The notes: generated from the sequence alone by a model not told the origin. Positions 1 to 5,812 are shown, numbered from the stretch's first letter. The stretch: DNA of 7,622 nt from Bacteroidota bacterium (GCA_947462515.1 CANHPJ010000070.1:1-7622), one strand, 5' to 3'. Translations and numbers: made by a program.

Positions 1-611
1 AATGCTTCCCACTTGGCTCTTAAATTACCCATGTTAAGAACCTGATCGGTATCACCATCAATTTGACGTCCATTTACATCAATAGTAGCTATAATATTAT
101 CCATTTTCTTGGCAGCTCCATACATAGCGGCTTCCCAAACCTGTCCTTCCTGTATTTCGCCATCACCCATCAATATGTATATCAGGTTATTATCCTTATT
201 CAGCTTCTTGGCTTGAGCAGCTCCCATAGCCACCGATAAGCCCTGACCTAAGGATCCGGATGCAATTCTTATACCCTCCAAACCTTCTTCTGTAGCCGGA
301 TGTCCTTGAAGACGTGAGTTTAGTTTTCTGAAACTCTTTAATTCTTTTACATCAAAATAACCACTTCTTGATAATACACTATACCAAACAGGAGAAATAT
401 GACCGTTAGAAAGGAAAAAAATATCTTCGTTTGTCCCATTCATATTGAAGTTTTTGGGCTCGTGTTTGAGAATTTCAAAATATAAGGCAACCAAATAATC
501 GGCGCAGCCCAGGGATCCTCCCGGATGACCCGATTGCGGATCATGTACCATTCTTAAAATATCTCTTCTTACTTGGCTTGTAATTCTTTGAAGTTCTGCA
601 GTTGATGGCAT
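1..611 (-). CDS. tkt: Transketolase, N-terminal subunit (partial, 3' end beyond the window)
   Basis: The frame is open from an ATG at 611 to the left edge, giving 203 codons of the thiamine-diphosphate-binding half of transketolase. This enzyme moves two-carbon units between sugar phosphates in the non-oxidative pentose phosphate pathway, in the cytoplasm. Visible motifs are SGHPGG (residues 27-32), LSNGHISP (67-74), LQGHP (101-105), GSLGQGLSVAMG (119-130), and the cofactor/metal motif GDGEIQEGQVWEAAM (149-163) with its partner Asn180 in DVNGRQIDG. The GSLGQGLS and GDGExQEGxxWEA wording is typical of the short two-subunit form, not the ~660-residue single chain. I therefore expect this chain to end near 280 residues, with a separate C-terminal subunit gene to the left; that is inference. 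A possible promoter lies just upstream. No Shine-Dalgarno sequence is evident, which is usual in Bacteroidota. Confidence 0.95.
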   Translation of the reverse strand, partial: MPSTAELQRITSQVRRDILRMVHDPQSGHPGGSLGCADYLVALYFEILKHEPKNFNMNGTNEDIFFLSNGHISPVWYSVLSRSGYFDVKELKSFRKLNSRLQGHPATEEGLEGIRIASGSLGQGLSVAMGAAQAKKLNKDNNLIYILMGDGEIQEGQVWEAAMYGAAKKMDNIIATIDVNGRQIDGDTDQVLNMGNLRAKWEA

Positions 612-638
612 GTGTACAATTTTGTTTTTAAAGAAGGT

Positions 639-646
639 CAAAAATA
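639..646 (-). promoter_or_regulatory. Possible -7 promoter element of transketolase
   Basis: Read on the minus strand this is TATTTTTG, a match to the Bacteroidota TAnnTTTG element. It ends 27 bases before the transketolase ATG. No TTG-like -33 element is visible at the usual spacing, so the call is weak in such AT-rich DNA. Confidence 0.3.
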
Positions 647-648
647 TT

Positions 649-664
649 CATTTTAATTAAAATG
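649..664. repeat. 16-bp perfect palindrome, possible operator
   Basis: CATTTTAATTAAAATG is its own reverse complement. It sits directly upstream of the possible -7 element of transketolase, where a dimeric regulator could bind. AT-rich palindromes also arise by chance and no regulator is known from this window. Confidence 0.3.
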
Positions 665-700
665 GACTATTATGTTAAAAACTTTAGGATAATTTTTATT

Positions 701-716
701 GTATCTATTTAGATAC
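701..716. repeat. Inverted repeat GTATCTA-TT-TAGATAC between two minus-strand genes
   Basis: Two perfect 7-base arms are separated by two bases. The repeat lies 34 bases past the stop codon of the membrane protein gene and about 90 bases upstream of transketolase. There is no T-run after it on the minus strand, so it is a poor terminator. A regulator site is an alternative, but nothing else supports it. Confidence 0.3.
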
Positions 717-749
717 TTTTTAAAACTTGGTTTTTATCCTTTTAAGTTA

Positions 750-1922
750 TTAATTTACAATGGGTTCCGGATTTTTGAATATCGTCCGTTTTTCCTGATA
801 ATTCAGCATTACCTCTGAACTATCCGATGCATATTCTAAAAAATATTTTTTCACCCGCTCATAAGCTCTTTTTTCGGGATAAACACAAACTCCCAATTCA
901 CTTACAGCCCATTTTTTTATGTCGATGGTATTTGGACTTTCTTCATTTTTCAGGTGGTTTTCGATTCCTGAAGGTAAAAAGTTAAGTGCTTTGTCACTCA
1001 AATAAATCTTTGCACTGCTTCCTGCATTTGAATACAGATTGAAAGAAAGGTAAGAATCCCAGAGATTGAAAAGATTTAATAAAGGAAGAAAGGCTATGGT
1101 TATAATGGCAATTTTGAGGCTTTTTCTTTCGAATACCAGGGATATGTTTTCTCTAAAATTATGACTTTTCTGAAAAAGCAAAAAGATTAAAATAGAAAGT
1201 GAAAAATGCCAAGGAAGCATGCTCAAATTAATATTATAGCCTAAAGGACTCGTTATGAATATGTAGAAAAATTGAATAATAATGATGAGAAACATTCCCA
1301 GTTTCCTAGTTTTTTCCCTCCAGATTATTATTGGTGAAATAATTTCCAATAAGGGTAATAAAATGGAGAAAGTATAAATAATATCGTTAGTTTTTGATGA
1401 AAAAGCTTTAGAAAACCAGGGAATTACTTCATTGAAGTATGAAATGTTTATTTTGTTTAATCCATTCCATATTAATGATATAGATATTATTACCTTAAGT
1501 AGAAATATAATTTTTGTTTGACTTTTTTCGGAATCTTTTATATATCCCAAAAATGATATAATCATCAAAAATGCATGAAAATACCAGGGTTGAATTCTGC
1601 TAAGATCAAAGACACCCAAAATAATAAATGAAAAAATTAAACACAGGTGAAGTCTTTTGTCAAAAAAGTAAATGATGTTTAAAGTGATGGCAATCTCTGT
1701 TAAATAAAGAAGTATTGAATCAAGGGGTGTTTTTAAAGTCGGCAGAAAATCAAATAATGGAATAGAGGGAAAAAAACGTTGACCAACCCATAGTTTGATT
1801 GATAAAAATATGCTCGTAATTACAGAAACAAGAATTACGGTATAACTAAATCGTAGGGTTTTTTCCTCAGTTAATGATTTTATCATAGTGATGTTTAAAT
1901 CTTGAAATTTAACTACTGTCAT
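750..1922 (-). CDS. Polytopic membrane protein of unknown function (DoxX/HTTM-like appearance)
   Basis: The product is 390 residues with about eight or nine hydrophobic segments, roughly at residues 26-43, 66-86, 92-108, 113-127, 138-155, 181-200, 208-224, 233-250 and 270-287. A polar C-terminal tail of about 100 residues follows (290-390). I do not recognise the family with certainty. The segment IWNGLNKINISYF (151-163) recalls the G-x-x-K region of DoxX-like proteins. The WDSYLSFNLYSNAGSSAKIYL stretch (288-308) recalls the tail region of HTTM/vitamin-K-carboxylase-like membrane proteins. Neither comparison is enough to name an activity. No signal peptide or cofactor motif is clear. The start is uncertain: ATG at 1922 or, 12 codons in, ATG at 1886 (MIKSLTEEK). 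The gene stands alone, divergent from the flavin reductase at 2064, with 138 bases before transketolase on the same strand. Confidence 0.85.
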   Translation of the reverse strand: MTVVKFQDLNITMIKSLTEEKTLRFSYTVILVSVITSIFLSIKLWVGQRFFPSIPLFDFLPTLKTPLDSILLYLTEIAITLNIIYFFDKRLHLCLIFSFIILGVFDLSRIQPWYFHAFLMIISFLGYIKDSEKSQTKIIFLLKVIISISLIWNGLNKINISYFNEVIPWFSKAFSSKTNDIIYTFSILLPLLEIISPIIIWREKTRKLGMFLIIIIQFFYIFITSPLGYNINLSMLPWHFSLSILIFLLFQKSHNFRENISLVFERKSLKIAIITIAFLPLLNLFNLWDSYLSFNLYSNAGSSAKIYLSDKALNFLPSGIENHLKNEESPNTIDIKKWAVSELGVCVYPEKRAYERVKKYFLEYASDSSEVMLNYQEKRTIFKNPEPIVN

Positions 1923-2063
1923 AAAAATATCAAAATAATAATCATATTAAATGGTTCATGAATTATTATTTCAAAGGATTTTTTATTTGATTCATTTTTA
2001 ATCATTTGAACTGCTTTGTTTTTCTTTATCCGTTTATGGTTTTAAAATTGTACGGATTTTATT

Positions 2064-2729
2064 ATGGAACACATAGTTAAGATATTACAAACTGAATATA
2101 TAACTCATAATGTAAAACGTTTAAAGGTTGAAAAACCGGATAATTACGTTTTTTCTCCCGGACAATCAACTTATTTAGCTATAAATCAGCCTGAATGGAA
2201 GGATAAAAAACGTCCTTTTACATTTACCGGTTTAAATTCATTTAATTATTTGGAATTTACCATCAAGATTTATCCTCAGTTTAACGGTGTAACCAAGAAA
2301 ATTGAACTTTTGCAAGATGGTGATGAGTTGATTTTAGCTGAGCCTTTTGGTTCTATATCTTATAAGGGAAAAGGCATTTTTATTGCAGCAGGATCAGGAA
2401 TTACTCCTTTTATGGCGATCTTGCGTCAATTGTATCATGATCAGAAAATAAAAGGTAACATTCTTATCGATGTCAATACTACCTCGGAAGACATCATTTA
2501 TGGAAATGAACTTAATAAAATGTTGGGTACTAACTTTTTTTCTTTTTTAACTCGGGAAAATGTGATTGGCTTTAATGAAAAAAAGTTGAAAGAGGACAAC
2601 CTGAAAGAAATTGTTAGAAATTTTAGTCAGTTTTTTTATGTCTGTGGTCCGGAAATGTTTGTAAACGATATCGGGATATTGTTGAAGAAATTAGGTGCTG
2701 AAGCTGAAAAAATTGTTATTGAAAAATAG
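2064..2729 (+). CDS. Flavodoxin/ferredoxin--NAD(P)H reductase-type FAD-binding oxidoreductase
   Basis: This is a 221-residue protein of the ferredoxin-NADP+ reductase fold, probably moving electrons between NAD(P)H and an acceptor through FAD in the cytoplasm. An N-terminal FAD-binding barrel (about 1-98) carries RPFTF (50-54), the flavin motif usually written RxYS/T, and NGVTKKI (74-80) at the FAD-phosphate position. The C-terminal nucleotide-binding domain (about 103-221) carries GSGITPF (110-116) and the late CGPEMF motif (194-199). The chain ends soon after, with no 2Fe-2S ferredoxin domain and no globin or oxygenase partner, so it is a stand-alone reductase. The electron acceptor cannot be read from the sequence, and no redox partner gene is nearby. 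The gene is monocistronic, divergent from the membrane protein and convergent with gmhB. The start ATG has no Shine-Dalgarno sequence, and no convincing TAnnTTTG element was found in the 141-base gap upstream. Confidence 0.9.
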   Translation: MEHIVKILQTEYITHNVKRLKVEKPDNYVFSPGQSTYLAINQPEWKDKKRPFTFTGLNSFNYLEFTIKIYPQFNGVTKKIELLQDGDELILAEPFGSISYKGKGIFIAAGSGITPFMAILRQLYHDQKIKGNILIDVNTTSEDIIYGNELNKMLGTNFFSFLTRENVIGFNEKKLKEDNLKEIVRNFSQFFYVCGPEMFVNDIGILLKKLGAEAEKIVIEK

Positions 2730-2734
2730 GAGAG

Positions 2735-2763
2735 AACCTTATAAAATCGAAAATTTTGAGGTT
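2735..2763. terminator. Weak imperfect hairpin between convergent genes
   Basis: AACCT (2735-2739) can pair with AGGTT (2759-2763) around an imperfect AT-rich inner stem. It lies between the stop of the reductase gene and the convergent stop of gmhB. No proper T-run follows on either strand, so termination here is only a possibility. Confidence 0.25.
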
Positions 2764-2780
2764 AAAATACTAGTTTAAAA

Positions 2781-3320
2781 TTAAAATCTTAATCCGTCTA
2801 ATCCATTAATCAAGTAATCAAAAAGCACATTTTCGCCATATTTTGAAATATCTTTTTGTGTAATGTAAAATGTTTTCATGCCTAAGTTTTTCCCAAACTG
2901 CATGTCTGAAACAGAATCTCCAATCATCACCGATTTTTTAAAATCTATTTCCGGGAAATCTTCTTTAGCCTTCAGTCCCATACCAATATTCGGCTTGCGT
3001 AAAATAGAATTTTCTGAGTTTAAATTGGGCGAATAATATACTTTGTCGATTCTGCCGCCGGAAGCGGTTATCTCCAATATCATTTTATGGTGTATGTTGT
3101 CAAGATCTTCATGAGTATACAATCCTTTACCAATTCCTTGTTGATTAGTTACCACAACGATCTTTCCGAAGATCTGACTAAAATACTGTATTGACTCTAA
3201 GACGCCGGGAAGAAATTCAAATTCATCCCACGACTTTACATAATCATTTTCAAGTTTTTTGTTTATAACCCCATCACGATCCAAAAATAAGGTCCAGCTT
3301 TTGTCGATGTCTATATCCAT
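2781..3320 (-). CDS. gmhB: D-glycero-D-manno-heptose 1,7-bisphosphate 7-phosphatase (HAD-IIIA)
   Basis: GmhB removes the 7-phosphate from D-glycero-D-manno-heptose 1,7-bisphosphate on the way to the nucleotide-heptose used in the cell envelope. The 179-residue protein shows the HAD motifs in order: nucleophile and acid D14 and D16 in FLDRDGVIN (12-20), T58/N59 in VVTNQQGIGKG (56-65), K109 in RKPNIGM (108-114), and the acidic D135/D139 in MIGDSVSDM (132-140). The N-D-Y-V and F-L-P-G segments near residues 25-39 are also typical of GmhB. The loop that holds a structural zinc in the E. coli enzyme (CxH and CxC) here reads SPN and SIL, and the whole protein has no cysteine. This therefore looks like a zinc-free form. 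Its ATG directly abuts the gmhA stop (TAAATG), so the two are surely co-transcribed. Whether it acts on the alpha or beta anomer cannot be seen. Histidinol-phosphate phosphatase is the main alternative in this HAD class, but the gmhA partner argues against it. Confidence 0.93.
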   Translation of the reverse strand: MDIDIDKSWTLFLDRDGVINKKLENDYVKSWDEFEFLPGVLESIQYFSQIFGKIVVVTNQQGIGKGLYTHEDLDNIHHKMILEITASGGRIDKVYYSPNLNSENSILRKPNIGMGLKAKEDFPEIDFKKSVMIGDSVSDMQFGKNLGMKTFYITQKDISKYGENVLFDYLINGLDGLRF

Positions 3321-3902
3321 TTATTCCGTGAACATTAATTTTTCGGTTATTTCACACAAAATATGCCCAATCAATATATGGGACTCCTGAATTCTAGGCG
3401 TGTCATTCGATGGGATATTAATTAAATAGGAGCAGAGATCCTTGAGTTTACCTCCCGAATTACCTGTTAAACCTACGGTTGTCATACCCAATTTATTAGC
3501 AGTTTCAATTGCATTTAAAATATTTAAGGAGTTGCCTGAAGTGGATAGCCCAACCAATAAATCCCCTTTTTGCCCCATGGCTTTTATCATTCTTGAATAA
3601 ACTTCGTCAAATGAATAGTCATTGGCAACCGCTGTCAAATAAGAGGTGTTTACATGAAGGGCCTCAGCATAAAGAGGCTCACGATCTTTATAAAACCTTC
3701 CGGAAAGCTCAGCTGAAATATGCTGTGCATCTGCAGCACTTCCGCCATTGCCGCATAATAAAACTTTACCGCCATTTTTAAAAGTTTCAACCATTTTATG
3801 GGCAACTTTCTCTATGGTTAATAGCAAGTCTTTATTAGTTAATAATTGTTGCTTTACTTCAATTGATTGAATAATTTTATTTTTTATAAAATCTTGATCC
3901 AT
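3321..3902 (-). CDS. gmhA: Phosphoheptose isomerase (sedoheptulose 7-phosphate isomerase)
   Basis: GmhA converts sedoheptulose 7-phosphate to D-glycero-D-manno-heptose 7-phosphate, the first committed step of heptose synthesis. The 193-residue chain is a single SIS domain of normal length. It has CGNGGSAADAQH (50-61), AELSGRF (64-70), LSTSGNS (119-125, sugar-phosphate loop), GLTGNSGG (144-151) and IQESHILIGH (171-180). The residues known from E. coli GmhA as metal-binding or catalytic fall at the same numbers here: H61, E65, Q172 and H180. The assignment is therefore firm and the enzyme should be active. It is separated from the upstream glycosyltransferase by 122 bases and is fused at the codon level (TAAATG) to gmhB downstream. 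No Shine-Dalgarno sequence is visible before the ATG at 3902. The frame on the opposite strand at 3509-3781 is a shadow. Confidence 0.97.
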   Translation of the reverse strand: MDQDFIKNKIIQSIEVKQQLLTNKDLLLTIEKVAHKMVETFKNGGKVLLCGNGGSAADAQHISAELSGRFYKDREPLYAEALHVNTSYLTAVANDYSFDEVYSRMIKAMGQKGDLLVGLSTSGNSLNILNAIETANKLGMTTVGLTGNSGGKLKDLCSYLINIPSNDTPRIQESHILIGHILCEITEKLMFTE

Positions 3903-3929
3903 AATTAATTATGTTTTTTCAATTAAAGT

Positions 3930-3944
3930 GTTATTTGAAATAAC
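3930..3944. repeat. Palindrome GTTATTT-G-AAATAAC in the gmhA leader
   Basis: A 7-base perfect inverted repeat around one central base lies 28 bases upstream of the gmhA start. It is not followed by a T-run, so it is not an evident terminator of the glycosyltransferase gene. It could be a regulator site or chance in AT-rich DNA. Confidence 0.3.
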
Positions 3945-4024
3945 TTCAAGTTTGTTATTGTTCTTTTTTGATTATGCTTTTATTTACAATTTAAACATTG
4001 ATCGCGTAAACTTAAATATTGATA

Positions 4025-4993
4025 TTAAATTCTTTTTTCAACCAGATAATTATTTTTATTGCTTGAATTTCTGGTCATTAGCTCTCCTAAAAATCCTGCT
4101 AAAAAAAATTGTGTTCCTATAATCATTGTTGTAAGTGAAATATAGAAAAAAGGCAGTTCAGTGATTAGTCTGGCTGGTAAATTAAATGCCAAACTGTATA
4201 ATTTGTTACCACCTAACCAAAGGGCAGAAAAAAAGCCAATTACAAACATTATTGTTCCCAAAAATCCAAATAGATGCATAGGGCGCTTTCCAAACTTTGA
4301 AACAAAAGTAATGGACAATAGATCTAAAAAACCATTAACAAATCGTTCAAAACCGAATTTGGATACCCCATATTTCCTTTCCTGATGTTTAACTTCCTTT
4401 TCTCCTATTTTTGTAAATCCTGCCCACTTGGCAATTACCGGTATGTATCGGTGCATTTCTCCATAAACTTCTATGCTCTTAACCAGTTCATGTTTATAGG
4501 CTTTTAAGCCGCAATTGAAATCGTGCAGATATATGCCAGACATTTTTCGTGTGGCCCAATTAAACACTTTAGTAGGAAGGGTTTTACTTATTGGATCATA
4601 CCTTTTTCTTTTCCAACCTGAAATTAAATCGTAACCTTCTACTTTTATTAATCGGTATAAATCCGGTATTTCATCCGGACTATCCTGCAAGTCAGCATCC
4701 ATTGTGATGACAATTTCGCCTTCGCAAGCTTCGAAACCGACATTTAAAGCAGCACTTTTCCCGTAATTTCTTCTGAATTTTATCCCTTTTAGGTTGGAAT
4801 TATCTTTTGAAAGGGCTTCAATGATTTTCCACGAATTGTCCTTGCTTCCATCATCTATAAGAATAACTTCGTATGAGAAGTTATTTTCAAGCATAATCCT
4901 AGAAATCCAGGCGCATAATTCGGGCAAAGATTCCTCTTCATTATATAGAGGAACCACAATGGAAATATCTTTAGTTGGCATTTGATTGATCAT
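4025..4993 (-). CDS. Family 2 glycosyltransferase, polyprenol-phosphate type (GtrB/ArnC/DPM1-like)
   Basis: The product has 322 residues if started at the ATG at 4993. A GT-A catalytic domain (about 1-230) opens with ISIVVPLYNEEESLPEL. It then has LIDDGSKDNS (46-55), the metal/nucleotide-sugar motif MDADLQDSPDEI (98-109, DxD = D99/D101) and HQERKYGVSKF (203-213). Two membrane segments follow (about 240-261 and 280-305). This layout matches enzymes that transfer a sugar from a nucleotide donor to undecaprenyl or dolichyl phosphate at the inner membrane. The donor sugar cannot be read. The frame extends to a TTG at 4996, but the ATG at 4993, or the ATG at 4981 (MPTKDISIVVP), is more likely. With the ATG at 4993 the gene overlaps the end of the DUF4199 gene by 23 bases, indicating coupled translation. 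The gmhA-gmhB pair follows, which suggests an envelope-glycan role. Open frames on the opposite strand here are shadows. Confidence 0.93.
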   Translation of the reverse strand: MINQMPTKDISIVVPLYNEEESLPELCAWISRIMLENNFSYEVILIDDGSKDNSWKIIEALSKDNSNLKGIKFRRNYGKSAALNVGFEACEGEIVITMDADLQDSPDEIPDLYRLIKVEGYDLISGWKRKRYDPISKTLPTKVFNWATRKMSGIYLHDFNCGLKAYKHELVKSIEVYGEMHRYIPVIAKWAGFTKIGEKEVKHQERKYGVSKFGFERFVNGFLDLLSITFVSKFGKRPMHLFGFLGTIMFVIGFFSALWLGGNKLYSLAFNLPARLITELPFFYISLTTMIIGTQFFLAGFLGELMTRNSSNKNNYLVEKRI

Positions 4994-5519
4994 CAATTGG
5001 TGAAGGTTTCTTTTTTAATATAAATGATATGATAAGTGATATAAAAACGCCCCCCATAAGTTTGAACTGAAACTCTGACCAGGCAAGTGTACGAATATTT
5101 GTGTTTTCTATGGCAATTTCTATGCTGCTTATCATTAATTCATAGGTCTCTTTGCTAAATATTCCGCTAAGTTTTTCAAGCTCCTCCAAATTTTTGTTTA
5201 ATTCGTTTACTTGAGTTTCTATCAGATGATTGGGGAATATTATCGCAAATAAATATACTAAAATGCTGCTGAATGAAGCATAAATAAATGAAAAGAAAAT
5301 TCCATTTTGCAAGGCAGAACCATAACTTATAAAGCCATTTCTATCTTCTCTGACTGCTTTAATGGTTTTATATATAAACAATATAGGCACCCAAACAGTG
5401 AGAAATCGGATATTTCCAAAAGGATTAAAGCCTAAATAGTAATAGATTAAAAATAAAATAAAAGCTATCAAGCCCGCCTGACTGCCATAATTAAGTTGAT
5501 TTTTCAACTTTTCCATCAT
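4971..5519 (-). CDS. DUF4199 family membrane protein
   Basis: This is a small integral membrane protein of 182 residues with four hydrophobic segments, about residues 13-30, 37-55, 71-95 and 152-168. A charged helical stretch between segments three and four (about 101-140) includes a short Leu/Glu-rich part (107-118) that may form a coiled coil. The pattern, with YGSQAGLIAF at the start, F-x-S-Y-G-S-A-L before the third segment and a C-terminal FILKKK, fits DUF4199, found mostly in Bacteroidota. No biochemical function is known to me. Its 3' end overlaps the glycosyltransferase start. The two are likely translated together, and the protein may anchor or assist that enzyme; this is inference from position only. 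Two ATGs in a row (5519 and 5516) are equally possible starts. A TATTTTTG element at 5540-5547 could drive the operon. Confidence 0.85.
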   Translation of the reverse strand: MMEKLKNQLNYGSQAGLIAFILFLIYYYLGFNPFGNIRFLTVWVPILFIYKTIKAVREDRNGFISYGSALQNGIFFSFIYASFSSILVYLFAIIFPNHLIETQVNELNKNLEELEKLSGIFSKETYELMISSIEIAIENTNIRTLAWSEFQFKLMGGVFISLIISFILKKKPSPIDDQSNAN

Positions 5520-5539
5520 TTTTTTGTTTAGTTACCGTG

Positions 5540-5547
5540 CAAAAATA
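5540..5547 (-). promoter_or_regulatory. Probable -7 element for the DUF4199-glycosyltransferase operon
   Basis: On the minus strand this reads TATTTTTG, fitting TAnnTTTG, and ends 20 bases before the ATG at 5519. No TTG is visible at the expected -33 spacing. Support comes from the match to the SRP RNA element on the other strand. Confidence 0.45.
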
Positions 5548-5565
5548 AAAAAATGACGATATCTA

Positions 5566-5595
5566 TTGTTATTTGTTTGAATATTTCTATTTTTG
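5566..5595 (+). promoter_or_regulatory. Promoter of the SRP RNA gene
   Basis: TTG at 5566-5568 is followed by 19 bases and TATTTTTG at 5588-5595, a good match to the Bacteroidota TTG / TAnnTTTG arrangement. The -7 element ends three bases before the first base of the terminal RNA stem, which is where transcription of a small stable RNA should begin. Confidence 0.7.
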
Positions 5596-5598
5596 CAC

Positions 5599-5694
5599 GG
5601 GCAAGTCTCATACGACCAGCTCCTGTGAACCTCCCCAGGGTCGGAAGGCAGCAAGGATAAACGGTTGTAGCGGTGCGATATGAGTAGCTTGCCC
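5599..5694 (+). ncRNA. ffs: Signal recognition particle RNA, small bacterial type (4.5S-like)
   Basis: This RNA pairs with the Ffh protein to deliver nascent membrane and secreted proteins to the inner membrane. The conserved tip of helix 8 is present: GTGAACCTCCCCAGG, then a GGAA tetraloop at 5643-5646, then GGCAGCAAGG. The ends form a closing stem, GGGCAAG (5599-5605) with CTTGCCC (5688-5694). A second stem, CTCATA (5607-5612) with TATGAG (5679-5684), and ACC with GGT further in make one long hairpin of about 96 bases without an Alu domain. Six Ts follow at 5696-5701, so the closing stem likely doubles as the terminator. Exact ends are inferred from the stem. Confidence 0.95.
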
Positions 5695-5701
5695 ATTTTT
5701 T
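5688..5701 (+). terminator. 3' stem and T-run ending the SRP RNA
   Basis: CTTGCCC is the 3' strand of the closing stem and is followed after one A by six Ts (5696-5701). A GC-rich stem followed by a T-run is the usual intrinsic terminator form and would release the RNA here. Confidence 0.6.
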
Positions 5702-5764
5702 CCCTCCTTAACTTTTAATTTCGAATAATATATTCACTTACCGTTATTAATTATCGAAACTTTT

Positions 5765-5772
5765 TACCTTTG
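5765..5772 (+). promoter_or_regulatory. -7 promoter element of transaldolase
   Basis: TACCTTTG is an exact TAnnTTTG match and continues as TTTGCAC, like the SRP RNA element. It ends 40 bases before the transaldolase ATG. The -33 position holds only GTTA (5743-5746), a weak match to TTG. An inverted repeat (TTTCGA 5719-5724, TCGAAA 5754-5759) flanks the -33 region. Confidence 0.65.
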
Positions 5773-5812
5773 CACCTAGTTTATTAAATCTCAAATTCAA
5801 ACTTATTTTTCG

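Larger units (their letters stand above)
5535..5600. repeat. 13-bp inverted repeat carrying divergent promoter elements
   Basis: CCGTGCAAAAATA (5535-5547) and TATTTTTGCACGG (5588-5600) are exact reverse complements, 40 bases apart. Each arm contains a TATTTTTG element pointing outwards, one to the DUF4199 operon and one to the SRP RNA. The match continues past the -7 element through GCACGG, so it is longer than shared promoter consensus alone would give. Confidence 0.7.

Noticed and set aside
2781..3320. Calling this gene histidinol-phosphate phosphatase (HisB N-domain type)
   Set aside because: The HAD-IIIA motifs are shared, but the direct TAAATG junction with gmhA makes the heptose role far more likely.
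3509..3781. Plus-strand open frame of about 90 codons opposite gmhA
   Set aside because: It lies wholly antisense to gmhA, whose catalytic motifs are intact, and its translation shows no domain.
3928..4122. Plus-strand open frame of about 64 codons over the gmhA leader and the 3' end of the glycosyltransferase
   Set aside because: Half of it is antisense to a firm gene. Its translation is a Phe/Leu/Asn-rich string expected from AT-rich DNA.
4161..4385. Plus-strand open frame antisense to the glycosyltransferase
   Set aside because: It is a shadow of the strongly conserved family 2 glycosyltransferase and has no recognisable product.
4794..4985. Second plus-strand open frame antisense to the glycosyltransferase
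   Set aside because: It is a shadow frame opposite the conserved catalytic N-terminus.
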